Assembly (NCBI GenBank): GCA_913060895.1
Contig: CAJXSN010000014.1
Location: 1-64,000, forward strand
Source of the DNA: an uncultured Sphingomonadaceae bacterium
Lineage (GTDB): Bacteria; Pseudomonadota; Alphaproteobacteria; Sphingomonadales; Sphingomonadaceae
DNA length: 64,000 bases
Direction of reading: 5' to 3'
A program made the translations under genes and the position numbers. How positions within the stretch are numbered: the stretch's first letter is position 1; each line of letters opens with the position of its first letter. Of this stretch, positions 34,977 to 44,052 are shown in pieces. The notes beneath the pieces were generated by a model. That model saw only the letters and a list, made by a program, of their open reading frames with translations. It was not told where the DNA came from and did no database searches.

Positions 34977-35783
34977 TTAGGTGAGCGGCTCGCTGGAGTT
35001 GAAGAACAGCGCTTGACTAATGGCTGCTCGGACGGTCGCTTCCTGAAACGGCTTGGTCACCAGATATGTGGGTTCAGGCCGGTCGCCTGTCAGCAGCCGT
35101 TCTGGATAGGCTGTGATGAAAATTACGGGTACACTACCGATAGCGAGAATATCGTCCACCGCATCGAGCCCGCTCGATCCGTCGGCCAGCTGGATGTCAG
35201 CCAGAACCAGACCAGGCGTTTTTTCTGCAACGACTTCTTGCGCCTGCGTTCGAGTGGCTGCTGTGCCACAGATATCGTGGCCAAGGTCGCGAACCAAATC
35301 TTCCAGTTGCATCGAAATGAGCGGTTCGTCTTCGATAATAAGCACATTAGTCGAGGATTCGCGGTCGATTTCGGCCACGGCATCTTGGACCATCGCTTCG
35401 ACTTCCGCCGCCGGCAAATCCATTATTTCGCCAGCTTCATCGATGCTGAAATCTTCCAATGTCGTCAGCAGTAGCGCTTGACGATTGAGCGGCGTGACGG
35501 TGGATAGGCGATCATGCGCAGCGGCTTCATGCCCGTTCGACGACAGATCGTCACTGAGAGATACTTCACCGGTATCAACATTGGCTGTCGACCACACCTT
35601 GTTAAATGCACGGTAAAGCGCCACCCGCCCGCCGCTTAATTCCGATTTCAGATCTTCATCGGCGAGTGCTGCTTCCAAAGTCTGGCGAACGAAAGCATCG
35701 CCGGTCGACTGAGCCCCCGTCAGCGCGCGCGCATAGCGGCGCAGATACGGCAAGTGGGCTGCAACATTTTCTCCAAGCGACAT
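34977..35783 (-). CDS. phyR: Response regulator PhyR (anti-anti-sigma factor)
   Basis: A 268-residue PhyR. The N-terminal sigma-like domain lacks DNA-binding function (about 1-130; LPYLRRYARALTG, LNRQALLLTTLEDFSIDEAGEIMDLP). The C-terminal receiver has acceptor D196 (LVLADIQLADGSSG), an acidic pair in IIEDEP and Lys in TKPFQE. When phosphorylated, PhyR sequesters NepR and frees EcfG. ATG 35783 has AAGGGA upstream; further in-frame codons upstream lie in the promoter. It is transcribed toward the CHASE kinase gene, tail to tail. Confidence 0.95.
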   Translation of the reverse strand: MSLGENVAAHLPYLRRYARALTGAQSTGDAFVRQTLEAALADEDLKSELSGGRVALYRAFNKVWSTANVDTGEVSLSDDLSSNGHEAAAHDRLSTVTPLNRQALLLTTLEDFSIDEAGEIMDLPAAEVEAMVQDAVAEIDRESSTNVLIIEDEPLISMQLEDLVRDLGHDICGTAATRTQAQEVVAEKTPGLVLADIQLADGSSGLDAVDDILAIGSVPVIFITAYPERLLTGDRPEPTYLVTKPFQEATVRAAISQALFFNSSEPLT

Positions 35784-35838
35784 ATATTCCCTTCCGAAGG
35801 TTGAGCGGCCGGATATAGCCGCATGAATGCGCGCGTTA

Positions 35839-35863
35839 AACGTGTCGTTACCGACTCGGTTCC
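35839..35863 (-). promoter_or_regulatory. EcfG-dependent promoter of phyR
   Basis: On the minus strand GGAAC (35863-35859), 16 bases, CGTT (35842-35839), an exact EcfG consensus about 55 bases before the phyR ATG. It predicts positive feedback of the stress sigma on its own activator. Confidence 0.8.
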
Positions 35864-35998
35864 ATACAAAAGCGCAAATGATCATGATAGCGAACCCGTT
35901 TGACAAGTCAGATTGTCTGACGGTTAAGGGGGGCGCGCATCACAATGCGTACCGGCAAAGAAATTGGTAAAGTTAAATATGGGGACAGTGCGGTGACA

Positions 35999-36739
35999 AT
36001 GGACAGGAAGATAACGCCATGCCGTGAATGTCCGCTGCAATCATGCGATGCATTCCGGCCCCTTTCGGAAGACAAACTGGAATTTATGCAATCCTTCAAA
36101 GAGGACGAGGTAGCCTATGCGCGCGGTGAAATCATCGCTGCGCAGGGTGGTAAATCGCCTCATCTCAACACCATGCTGGAAGGCATGGCAATACGTTACC
36201 GGTCGCTGGATGACGGGCGGAGGCAAATCGTGAATTTCATGTTTCCGGGCGATCTGATTGGGCTGCAGGGGGCATTCGATGACGATCTGTCGCATTCTGT
36301 CGAAGCCCTAACTGATGCGCGGCTGTGTGTGTTTCCGCGTAACGATTTTCACCGCTTGATGGGCGAGCATCCGCGGCTGGGATATGATCTGGTATGGCTG
36401 GCTGCGAAGGAAGAAACCGCGCTGGAGGGGCACCTTGTTTCGGTAGGACAGCGTACCGCGCGCGAGCGGGTGACATTTCTGGCCGTCTGGCTACTTGACC
36501 GCGCTCTGGCGACCGGGATTGCCGACAAAAGCAACCGTCTGGATATACCGATCACGCAAGCGCAAATAGCCGATATGCTTGGGCTCTCGCTGGTCCACAC
36601 CAACCGAACGCTCAAATCTTTGCGAGAAGAAGGGCTGGTCGACTGGAAGCCAGGCGATCTGCGCATTGAAGATATGAAGAAGGCCTGCGATTTTGGCCAA
36701 TACACCCCAATTGGTGAGGGGAAACGCCCGTTTATCTGA
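35999..36739 (+). CDS. Crp/Fnr family transcriptional regulator
   Basis: A 246-residue regulator with a cyclic-nucleotide-binding-type beta barrel (MLEGMAIRYRSLDDGRRQIVNFMFPGDLIGL) and a C-terminal winged helix (ITQAQIADMLGLSLVHTNRTLKSLREEGLV). An N-terminal Cys cluster (CRECPLQSCDAF) recalls Fnr/FixK-type regulators. However, the spacing and number of Cys do not clearly make an iron-sulfur site, so oxygen sensing is only possible. ATG 35999 is preferred; an upstream ATG at 35945 would add 18 residues. It is divergent from phyR. Confidence 0.88.
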   Translation: MDRKITPCRECPLQSCDAFRPLSEDKLEFMQSFKEDEVAYARGEIIAAQGGKSPHLNTMLEGMAIRYRSLDDGRRQIVNFMFPGDLIGLQGAFDDDLSHSVEALTDARLCVFPRNDFHRLMGEHPRLGYDLVWLAAKEETALEGHLVSVGQRTARERVTFLAVWLLDRALATGIADKSNRLDIPITQAQIADMLGLSLVHTNRTLKSLREEGLVDWKPGDLRIEDMKKACDFGQYTPIGEGKRPFI

Positions 36740-36869
36740 TGGTAAGTTTAATTGGCGGCGGCGATTTTCAGTTATTTCTCCGCACTCGGGAACAGCATTA
36801 AGGGTGGGGCATTCTGCTTATATCATCACCGAGACCCCCCTCCCGTCCAAGCGGTGGTGATACTATCCA

Positions 36870-36905
36870 GAGGCCTCCAGTCGATAAAGTTCGACTGGAG
36901 GCCTC
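36870..36905. terminator. Perfect 15-bp hairpin
   Basis: GAGGCCTCCAGTCGA pairs exactly with TCGACTGGAGGCCTC around a 6-base loop, followed by ATATATTT on the plus strand. It lies between the Crp/Fnr gene and the convergent response regulator, so it probably terminates one or both. Nothing else is seen between 36740 and 36985. Confidence 0.6.
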
Positions 36906-36985
36906 ATATATTTCAGGCATGGAGAAACCATAGCCGCGCACAGCGTTTCAACCGCGATTTGAGTAGGTTCAGGGAAGCGCAGACG

Positions 36986-37399
36986 TCATCGGCGCAAAAT
37001 ATTCATTAATCCGCGCTGAGGAGGCCGTATGGCCAGCGCGACTAAATCCTCTGGCGCATAGGGCTTCACCAGCACGTCCCCCAGCTTTGCAATATTGGGC
37101 GGGATATCTTCGGGCGATCCGGTGGAGAAAATGATCTTTGGCGAATTGGGTCCGACACTGGCGACCAGTTCGGCCAACCCCCAGCCGTCATCACTATCTG
37201 CCAAATGCACATCCAGCACCAGAACATCTGGCCTATGGTTCCGCAATTTGGCCATAGCCTGGGCAGCAGTAGTGCAAACGGTAACACTGCTGGCACCGGC
37301 ATCGATCAGAGTCGCCTCTATCACGGAGGCGAGTAGACCGTCGTCCTCGACCACCATACAGTGGCCAGGAAGACGCTTTCTGCTCTTTAGACGAGCCAT
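36986..37399 (-). CDS. Single-domain response regulator
   Basis: A 137-residue receiver-only protein. An acidic pair (VVEDDGLL), acceptor D63 (VLVLDVHLAD), Thr in FSTGSPE and Lys in VLVKPYAPEDL are all present, so it should be phosphorylatable. No output domain follows. Single-domain regulators near phyR can tune the stress phosphorelay in alphaproteobacteria, which is an inference from location here. ATG 37399 (MARLKSRKRLPG) is chosen over an upstream start that adds a low-quality extension. Confidence 0.85.
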   Translation of the reverse strand: MARLKSRKRLPGHCMVVEDDGLLASVIEATLIDAGASSVTVCTTAAQAMAKLRNHRPDVLVLDVHLADSDDGWGLAELVASVGPNSPKIIFSTGSPEDIPPNIAKLGDVLVKPYAPEDLVALAIRPPQRGLMNILRR

Positions 37400-37509
37400 T
37401 GTACCAACTGTTCCTGTCGGACGGGAGGGACAGCCTGCCGCCAGTGATCTTCGAACGTCGGATGCTGGTACCGGTTCCCGCTGGCGTACCAAAGGCCAAA
37501 TTTCATATA

Positions 37510-38685
37510 CTATTTTAGAGATTTCTCGAAAATTATATATTCGCGGTTGATCTTGGAATCGATCGCGTCGGCGATGGCGATCATTCCCTGATTGTCGTCC
37601 AGAACCCAGCCCAATTCTCCCCGCGACGAACCGTAAAGCCTGACTGCCTCCGTCCGGATCTGCTCGATCATCATGAAAGCAAGTTGGCTAGCCATCCGTG
37701 AATTGTGCAGCTCCTTCAGCACGCCCATCAGCGGCACACGCATTCCAGCCCCCATTGGCTTGCGCAGCCAGTTCAACATATGGAACCAGCCCGTCGGCAG
37801 CAACTTACCGTCAATGCCGGCAAGAATGCCGTTCACATCGGGGAATGTCAGCATGAATGCCACTGGCTTACCATCGACTTCGGCAATCCGGTTGAGCGGT
37901 GCTTTGATAATGGGCCGCAGTTTTTTACCCGCATGAGCGACTTCTGCCGGAGTGAAGGGCACAAAGCCCCAATTGGTCGACCATGCATCGTTCAATATGC
38001 CAAGGATCGTAGCGATTTCCTCGTTATAGCGTTTCAGGTCTACGGGCCGAACATTGATGCGATCGTTGTTCATGCCTGATCTGACAATCCTTTGAATAAG
38101 AGGGGAGAAACCCTCTTGAATGCCGAGGTCATAAGTCACCAGTTTCTTGGCAGGGGTGTAGCCATTGCCCTCAATCCAGCCGCGATAATGGGCGGGGTGA
38201 TGGCCCATCATAACCATAGGCGGATGATCCTGCCCCCTCGTCAGCAAGCCCGGCTCTTCCCAGATGGACATCGAGATTGGGCCTAGCACCCGCGTCATGC
38301 CCTGACCGCGCAGCCAATCTTCCGCTGTCTTGAGCAGCGTGGCGGCTATGGCGTCGTCCTCTGCATCGAAAAAACCGAACATGCCGGTACCAGGGCCCAT
38401 GCCCTGTTCGACCGGGATCTCCAGCGCCAGATGGTCTATATGCGCAGAAATGCGGCCCACAGGTTGGCCATCGCGCAGGGCCAAGAAGAGCTGCACAGAG
38501 GCGTGCTCGAAAAACGGATTTTTGGCCGGATCGACCAGTTCCAGTTCTTCAGACCGCAATTGCGGGATAAAATTGGGAACACGCGCAGCAAAGGTGCGGC
38601 CAAGATCGACAAATGTCGCGCGATCACGCTTCCCTGTCTTGCCCTTGTTCGACAGGGGACGGATCTCTATTTTACTGCCATGCAT
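37510..38685 (-). CDS. GNAT-like conserved protein, function unknown
   Basis: A 391-residue soluble protein that reads like two degenerate acetyltransferase folds. Segments include VQLFLALRDGQPVGRISAHID, GMFGFFDAEDDAIAATLLKTAEDWLRGQGM and a second half with NRIAEVDGKPVAFMLTFPDVN and LGWVLDDNQGMIAIADAI. Similar proteins in sphingomonads are sometimes labelled dATP pyrophosphohydrolase, for which I see no motif. ATG 38685 has AAGGGA nine bases upstream; the ATG three codons earlier would touch that site. It is divergent from a desaturase-family gene, hinting at a shared lipid-related pathway. Confidence 0.65.
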   Translation of the reverse strand: MHGSKIEIRPLSNKGKTGKRDRATFVDLGRTFAARVPNFIPQLRSEELELVDPAKNPFFEHASVQLFLALRDGQPVGRISAHIDHLALEIPVEQGMGPGTGMFGFFDAEDDAIAATLLKTAEDWLRGQGMTRVLGPISMSIWEEPGLLTRGQDHPPMVMMGHHPAHYRGWIEGNGYTPAKKLVTYDLGIQEGFSPLIQRIVRSGMNNDRINVRPVDLKRYNEEIATILGILNDAWSTNWGFVPFTPAEVAHAGKKLRPIIKAPLNRIAEVDGKPVAFMLTFPDVNGILAGIDGKLLPTGWFHMLNWLRKPMGAGMRVPLMGVLKELHNSRMASQLAFMMIEQIRTEAVRLYGSSRGELGWVLDDNQGMIAIADAIDSKINREYIIFEKSLK

Positions 38686-38861
38686 GGCAATCATTCCCTT
38701 TCACGGGTGTTCAGGTCGGGTTAGCTCCTGTCTAGGCACAGTGGCCGTTGTCAAGCACGGCCTCTTTAATGAAGGGCGAAGCATAGGCTGGCCTTTGGCC
38801 GGTATGACGCTGCATCAATTTACAGTAAGGCTCTTTAACTGATTTCCTCAAGATAAAGCTT

Positions 38862-39950
38862 ATGAGTTTGCAACACAGCCTTGATTCAGCCGCCGCCCCC
38901 TCGGGGGCCAGCGCACGCGCACCGATTGTTGATGACAAGGCGATGCTGCGGGCTGCACGGGATCTTACGAAAGACCTGTATGTCGCGCGCGGCGCAATTT
39001 ACTGGTCCGATATGCTGCTGTCTGCTGGAATCGGCTATGCCTGTATTGCGGGTGCCATTCTGACCGGTAACGTCGGGCTTGCAGTGGTGTTCGGTCTGGT
39101 TGGCGCGCTGGCGCTGTACCGTGCGCTGATGTTCAATCACGAGCTGACACATTTTCAAAAAAGTACACTGCCGGGTTTCCGCACGGTGTGGAATCTGGCT
39201 GTTGGCATTCCGCTGCTGACCCCGTCTTTCATGTATGAAGGCGTGCATGTGATTCATCACAAACGCACCCAGTATGGCACCATAGAAGATCCTGAGTATC
39301 TCCCGCTGGCGCTGATGAAGCCGTGGACATTGCCGACCTTCGTTCTGGTGGCATTGCTGGCACCGCTGGCTTTGATTTTGCGGTTTGCAGTACTCGTCCC
39401 TCTGGGCGCGATTTTGCCCCCCGTGCGGCGCTTCGTTTGGCAGCGATTTTCTTCGCTTTCCATCAATCCCGAATTCCGCCGCCGACCGGCCGAAGGAGAC
39501 ATGACCCGGCGTGTGTTTTGGCAGGAGCTGGGCGGTTGCTTATGGAGCTGGACTCTAATCGGCAGCATTTTTGTACTGGGCTGGCAGCCATTGCTGATTG
39601 CACTAACGATCCTTTCATTGACTGCGGTTCTCAATCAACTGCGGACGCTGGTGGCACATTTGTGGGAAAACGAAGGCGAGCCGATGACTGTGACCGCGCA
39701 GTTCCTCGACAGCGTGAATGTACCACCGCCAGGCCCATTGGCTGAAATCTGGGCTCCCGTAGGCCTGCGCTATCACGCGCTGCATCACCTGATGCCGTCC
39801 ATGCCCTATCATGCCTTGCCCGAAGCGCATCGCCGTTTGCACCGCGAACTGGGCGATGGCTCTACCTATCAGGGCTCGAACCATCCCGGGATGATATTTC
39901 TCATTGGCAAAATTGCCCGCAGCACAATGGCCCGCAGGCGGGGTGTTTAA
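38862..39950 (+). CDS. Fatty acid desaturase family protein
   Basis: A 362-residue membrane di-iron enzyme. Three His boxes are visible: HELTH (near residue 93), HVIHHKRTQYG (near residue 129) and HALHHLMPSMPYH (near residue 308). Hydrophobic helix pairs (LLSAGIGYACIAGAILTGN, GLAVVFGLVGALALY) flank them. The family inserts double bonds or hydroxyl groups in acyl chains. In this order, targets could be membrane fatty acids, sphingoid bases or carotenoids, and the sequence does not decide. It is divergent from the GNAT-like gene. Confidence 0.85.
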   Translation: MSLQHSLDSAAAPSGASARAPIVDDKAMLRAARDLTKDLYVARGAIYWSDMLLSAGIGYACIAGAILTGNVGLAVVFGLVGALALYRALMFNHELTHFQKSTLPGFRTVWNLAVGIPLLTPSFMYEGVHVIHHKRTQYGTIEDPEYLPLALMKPWTLPTFVLVALLAPLALILRFAVLVPLGAILPPVRRFVWQRFSSLSINPEFRRRPAEGDMTRRVFWQELGGCLWSWTLIGSIFVLGWQPLLIALTILSLTAVLNQLRTLVAHLWENEGEPMTVTAQFLDSVNVPPPGPLAEIWAPVGLRYHALHHLMPSMPYHALPEAHRRLHRELGDGSTYQGSNHPGMIFLIGKIARSTMARRRGV

Positions 39951-39957
39951 ACCAACA

Positions 39958-40485
39958 TCAGCCCAAAAAGCGTATCATCGCTATCCGGCTATCGTAGGCT
40001 GATCCTGCCTTGGCCTCCTTGTCTAGCAAATCTGCCAGACGTGGGTGGCTTTCCGCATCCTCGACTTCGACAAAACCGAGCCGCGTATAGAACGGAGCAT
40101 TCCACGGTATATCGCGAAATGTGGTGAGCGTTAGGGCGGAAAAACCTTGATTGCCCGCATCGATCATCACACCCCGCAGCAGCCGTTCGCCCAGTCCTTG
40201 CCGCTGGTAATCGGGGTGGACGGATAATTCCCAGATATGCAGTTCGTGTCGCACGGGTTCGCAGGTGATGAAGCCTGCAATCCGTTGTCCATCCGCCGCA
40301 ACGAGACAATGCCGCTTCGCGATGAGCGCGCGGTGTCTCGGCGCACTGATCGGCTTGTTTGCTGCCACGGCGGTATAGCCCGCCATGCCGGCAAACATCT
40401 GGCCTGCGGCCTCCTCGATTGCAGGTAGGGCCTGAGCATCTTGGGGCTTTGCCAGACGCAGTGCAGCTCCACTCGCAGAAGCCAT
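39958..40485 (-). CDS. GNAT family N-acetyltransferase
   Basis: A 175-residue acetyltransferase with the acetyl-CoA motif ELSVHPDYQRQGLGERLLRGVM and the C-terminal NAPFYTRLGFVEVED. The acceptor is unknown; the fold matches small-molecule or amino-acid acetyltransferases. It starts seven bases after the lptG stop, so it is probably the third gene of lptF-lptG. Confidence 0.85.
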   Translation of the reverse strand: MASASGAALRLAKPQDAQALPAIEEAAGQMFAGMAGYTAVAANKPISAPRHRALIAKRHCLVAADGQRIAGFITCEPVRHELHIWELSVHPDYQRQGLGERLLRGVMIDAGNQGFSALTLTTFRDIPWNAPFYTRLGFVEVEDAESHPRLADLLDKEAKAGSAYDSRIAMIRFLG

Positions 40486-40492
40486 GTCGGCC

Positions 40493-41590
40493 CTATTCCT
40501 CTGTTCTGATCAGCACGGTTTCACCAATTAGAAGAAACAGGAAAAAGGGCGCCCAAGCAGCGAGCAGCGGCGGATAGCCGCCAAAACTGCCCATCGCCAA
40601 TGCGGCATTGTCGACCACGAAATAGGCAAAGCCTAGTGCCATCCCGATAACAGCCCGCACAAACAACTGTCCTGACCGCGCCAGGCCGAAAGCCGCCACA
40701 GCACCCAGCAGGGGCATCAGAAAAGCCGATAGGGGTCCGGATAGTTTGTGCCACCACTTGGCCTCCAACTCGGCCGTAGCGCGGCCGCTAGCCCTGTATG
40801 CCTGAATGGAATCGCGCAGTTCCATAAAGCCGAGCGCGTCGGCATCCACGCTTTCAAGCTCGATCTGAGAGGGTGTTATGCCCGGCGCGACGGTGACCTC
40901 GGCATCGGTCTGAGTTTCGGCTGTGCCGACATCGAAGCTGGTTGCTCCAATCAGGCGCCAGCCCGGGGCTGCATATTCCGCGCTATCCGCGCGCACCTGA
41001 CGGACGATCTGGCCAGACTCGTTTCGGCGATACCAAGTGACACCTTGCAGGCGGATCTGTTCGGCCCGTCCTGTCATGGTTGTGGCGCTCAATATGTCGC
41101 TGCCGTCGGTCAGATACAGGCCCTTGCGCGCGTCCACTTCCAACGGAACAGCGCCGAACTCGGTCGCTTCCCATGCTTTGAGCGAAGCCGTTGTGCTGGT
41201 GACCACACGTTCGTTGAAGGCAAAGCTGATAACAGAGACGCCCAGCGCTGTAATCAGCAGCGGTGCCAGCACCTGATGTGCGGAAAGCCCGGCAGCCTTC
41301 ATTGCGATCACTTCGCTGTTTTGGTTCAGCGTAATCAGCGCAATGATTGTCGCCAGCAAGACGGAATAGGGCAGAAATCGCTGGACCAGCTGGGGGATGC
41401 GATATCCGGTGTAGGTCAATAATTCGGCCTGCCCATTGCCCTCCACCGCCAGAATGTCGCCGCTGATTGCCAACAGATCCAGCATCATCAGCACCAGCAC
41501 CAGCATCACCAGCACCGCAAAGATGCGGACGACGAACATCTTGGCGAGATAGACGGTCAGCGTCCACGAAGGGAAAAAATCGAACTGCAT
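40493..41590 (-). CDS. lptG: LPS export ABC transporter permease LptG
   Basis: LptG and LptF form the membrane part of the LptB2FG complex that extracts LPS from the inner membrane toward LptC. The 365-residue YjgP/YjgQ protein has three N-terminal helices, a large periplasmic beta-jellyroll (about 130-270) and three C-terminal helices (LSAFLMPLLGAVAAFGLARSG, IGMALGFAYFVVDN, AAWAPFFLFLLIGETVLI). The start MQFDFFPSWTLTVYLAKMF is typical. It lies 15 bases after lptF. Confidence 0.93.
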   Translation of the reverse strand: MQFDFFPSWTLTVYLAKMFVVRIFAVLVMLVLVLMMLDLLAISGDILAVEGNGQAELLTYTGYRIPQLVQRFLPYSVLLATIIALITLNQNSEVIAMKAAGLSAHQVLAPLLITALGVSVISFAFNERVVTSTTASLKAWEATEFGAVPLEVDARKGLYLTDGSDILSATTMTGRAEQIRLQGVTWYRRNESGQIVRQVRADSAEYAAPGWRLIGATSFDVGTAETQTDAEVTVAPGITPSQIELESVDADALGFMELRDSIQAYRASGRATAELEAKWWHKLSGPLSAFLMPLLGAVAAFGLARSGQLFVRAVIGMALGFAYFVVDNAALAMGSFGGYPPLLAAWAPFFLFLLIGETVLIRTEE

Positions 41591-41605
41591 GAAGCCTCGC
41601 GCGTC

Positions 41606-42853
41606 CTATTCCGCCGGAGCCGTTGTGTGATGGGCATCGGTTGCAAAAGCATCGGAGCGATGTTTACGCCGTTTGAACAGCTTGCCCATTCGCTTGCCCA
41701 GATTGGAGAAGCCATTTTCCAACGCGCCTATTGGCTGGCCACCGGGCACATAGGCTGCCTGATAAAACATCCAGAATATCAGCGCAGCGAAAACCGCAAA
41801 CGGACCCCAGAAGGCGATTACTGTATCGACACGGCCTAACGCGGCGATGTCCTCTGCGTACTGGTTTACCTTGTGATAGCTGACCACCATCACAATGGAG
41901 ACAAACACCCCTAGGGCGCTGGTCGATCGTTTGGGGGGAATGGCCAACGCCACTGCAAGCAGGGGCAAGAGCAGCATCATCACCACTTCCACCAGGCGGA
42001 AGTTGAAACTCGCCTGACTGGCGTCGCGGGCCTCCTCCGACTGGCCTTGGTCCCAGCCGATACGGAGCAATTCGGGTAGAATATACTCCCGCTCTGCATC
42101 TCCGCGTTGCCGGAACTGCTCGATCGAAGGCAGGTCGATCGGCAAATTATGCCGGGAAAAACTGAGCAGGCGCGGGGTGGTGCCGGGTTCGTCCTGAACA
42201 ATGGTTCCATTGGTCAATTGCAGGATGATGGTTTCCGGGTTGTCGGTGGTTGCAAGGAAAGCCCCCTCCTGCGCAGAAATGGACAGGACTTGCCCGTCTT
42301 CGTCCGAGACACGGGCGAAAATGCCCTTCAGCCGCCGGCCTTCTTCTTCGCTTTCTTCGATACGCAGCGCCATTCGGTCGGCCAGAGTGGTGAATTCCCC
42401 CACCTTGATCGACGCACCCAACGCGCCCGAGCGCAGATCGTATTCCAGCTGCTCGTAATAATAGCGGCTGACCGGCTGGATATAGAAGACCAGAGCGATA
42501 TTCACCGCGACCAGCACGGCGGTGATCATATAGGGTACACGCAGCAGCCGCAGATAGGACATACCTACCGCGCGCAGGATATCCAGTTCACTGGATGTCG
42601 CCAGTTTGCGAAATGCGAACAGGATGCCCAGCATGAGGCCCAGAGGAATAGCGAGGCTGGCATATTCCGGGATCAGAGCGCCAAGCATCTTGAACACGAC
42701 GCCAATCGGCCCGCCCTCTACCGCGACAAAATCAAACAAGCGCAGCATTTTATCAAGCATCAGCAATGATGCCGCGAGCACGAAAACGGCGGTCATCGGA
42801 ACGATAACCAGCCGCAATATATAACGATCAAGAGCGGGGATAATTTTCAGCAA
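41606..42853 (-). CDS. lptF: LPS export ABC transporter permease LptF
   Basis: A 415-residue YjgP/YjgQ-family protein, partner of LptG. It starts LDRYILRLVIVPMTAVFVLAASLLMLDKMLRLFDFV, with PEYASLAIPLGLMLGILFAF near residue 60. A periplasmic beta domain and C-terminal helices follow, then a basic cytoplasmic tail (FKRRKHRSDAF). It is first in the lptF-lptG-GNAT run. The 86 bases upstream separate it from a DUF427 gene on the same strand. Confidence 0.93.
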   Translation of the reverse strand: MLKIIPALDRYILRLVIVPMTAVFVLAASLLMLDKMLRLFDFVAVEGGPIGVVFKMLGALIPEYASLAIPLGLMLGILFAFRKLATSSELDILRAVGMSYLRLLRVPYMITAVLVAVNIALVFYIQPVSRYYYEQLEYDLRSGALGASIKVGEFTTLADRMALRIEESEEEGRRLKGIFARVSDEDGQVLSISAQEGAFLATTDNPETIILQLTNGTIVQDEPGTTPRLLSFSRHNLPIDLPSIEQFRQRGDAEREYILPELLRIGWDQGQSEEARDASQASFNFRLVEVVMMLLLPLLAVALAIPPKRSTSALGVFVSIVMVVSYHKVNQYAEDIAALGRVDTVIAFWGPFAVFAALIFWMFYQAAYVPGGQPIGALENGFSNLGKRMGKLFKRRKHRSDAFATDAHHTTAPAE

Positions 42854-42938
42854 AACCGGTGGCTCATCATGGATAAGAGAACTGCCTTAGCGGCAAAATA
42901 GCCTGCGGTCATGCCCCGTATGGACGGAGGTGAAGAGT

Positions 42939-43445
42939 TTACCAGAATTGGCTGCCTGGCACGCCCTTGAATGGCCCTGATTCATGGCCGGTTATCCACC
43001 CGCCATAAAATTTACCGGGCTGCGGTGTTACCACTTCGCCATCGACGCAGCACGCATCAAGCGGATCGGGATAAAAAGCGAAATAGTCACGAATGTCGGC
43101 GAAGCTGGCGGTCGGACTGGCATAGCTCCATGCCACACCTTCGATCCGCTGCTCGGAAATCACCAGATCCCAATAGCGCGCCATTCCCTTCCATTCACAG
43201 AGTGAACGGCGCGGGTTCGGGCGCAGATATTCTGTCAAGACATCAGCAGGCGGTACATAATACGTCGGTGGATGGCTGGTTTCCAATGTCCGCCATGCGC
43301 TGCGCGTATTCGCTATAACAACACCGCGATGTTCGATTTTGATATGTCGTCTGGACGGTTCGACAATGGCCGGACGTGGGTAGCCCCACACGCTCTCTTG
43401 ACCAGCCTTTGGTAGATCAGGATCAGGAGGGTGGGTCTGCTTCAA
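42939..43445 (-). CDS. DUF427 domain-containing protein
   Basis: A 168-residue soluble protein of the DUF427 family: HRGVVIANTRSAWRTLETSHPPTYYVPP, CEWKGMARYWDL and WSYASPTASFADIRDYFAFYP are characteristic. Function is unknown. It lies 19 bases downstream of clpS on the same strand and may share its transcript. Confidence 0.85.
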   Translation of the reverse strand: MKQTHPPDPDLPKAGQESVWGYPRPAIVEPSRRHIKIEHRGVVIANTRSAWRTLETSHPPTYYVPPADVLTEYLRPNPRRSLCEWKGMARYWDLVISEQRIEGVAWSYASPTASFADIRDYFAFYPDPLDACCVDGEVVTPQPGKFYGGWITGHESGPFKGVPGSQFW

Positions 43446-43464
43446 ACGATCATCCGCGGCGGGC

Positions 43465-43839
43465 TCATGCCTTTTCCAGCGTGCATTGCAGCGGGTGCTG
43501 GTTTTGTTTGGCGAAATCCATCACTTGGTTCACTTTGGTCTCGGCTACTTCGTAGGGGTAGACCCCGCATATGCCGACGCCCTTCTGGTGAACATGCAGC
43601 ATAACCTGTGTCGCTTCATCGATATTCATTCGGAAAAAGCGTTTGAGGACGATCACCACGAATTCCATCGGGGTGTAATCATCGTTTAGCAGCAGCACCT
43701 TGTATTGGCTGGGCTTTTTGGGCTTGGCCCGGGTTTTGGTAGCGATGCCGATTTCTGTATCGTCATCCGGACCACCGGGCGAGCCATCTTCTCCGGCAAA
43801 GCGGGTTGTTAAGCGATCGGTCGGGAAGGAAGATGTCAT
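43465..43839 (-). CDS. clpS: ATP-dependent Clp protease adaptor ClpS
   Basis: ClpS delivers N-end-rule substrates to ClpAP. The 124-residue protein has a disordered N-terminus and the ClpS core: [24 protein letters not shown], then [24 protein letters not shown]. The N-degron pocket residues (NDD, TPMEF, HVHQKG) are intact. ATG 43839 gives MTSSFPTDR; the longer frame is non-coding. No clpA is adjacent. Confidence 0.95.
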   Translation of the reverse strand: MTSSFPTDRLTTRFAGEDGSPGGPDDDTEIGIATKTRAKPKKPSQYKVLLLNDDYTPMEFVVIVLKRFFRMNIDEATQVMLHVHQKGVGICGVYPYEVAETKVNQVMDFAKQNQHPLQCTLEKA

Positions 43840-43969
43840 CACAGTGTACAATATCGGCAAGAGCAGAGCAGGTTGCAAGGTGGCTGGAAGTCGGCTGGAC
43901 GGATTTGTGGTTTCAACTGCGACGATCATAGCAAGCCAAAGGTAAGCAAAGGCTGGCCAACCAACGCAA

Positions 43970-44003
43970 GAGGGCCGAATGCGCTGACGCATCCGGCCCT
44001 TTA
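43970..44003. terminator. Hairpin downstream of phasin gene
   Basis: AGGGCCGAATGCG pairs with CGCATCCGGCCCT (one mismatch) around CTGA, with TTT on the plus side and CTCTTG on the minus side. It lies about 50 bases past the phasin stop on the minus strand. Confidence 0.65.
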
Positions 44004-44052
44004 ATAGTCTCTAACCAGCAGCCCTGTTGCAGGGCCGACCGATCAGAATAGC

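Noticed and set aside
37392-37416. GGAAC-N16-CGTC upstream of the single-domain regulator as an EcfG promoter
   Set aside because: The -10 element has a mismatch and would fall inside the coding sequence, after the chosen start.
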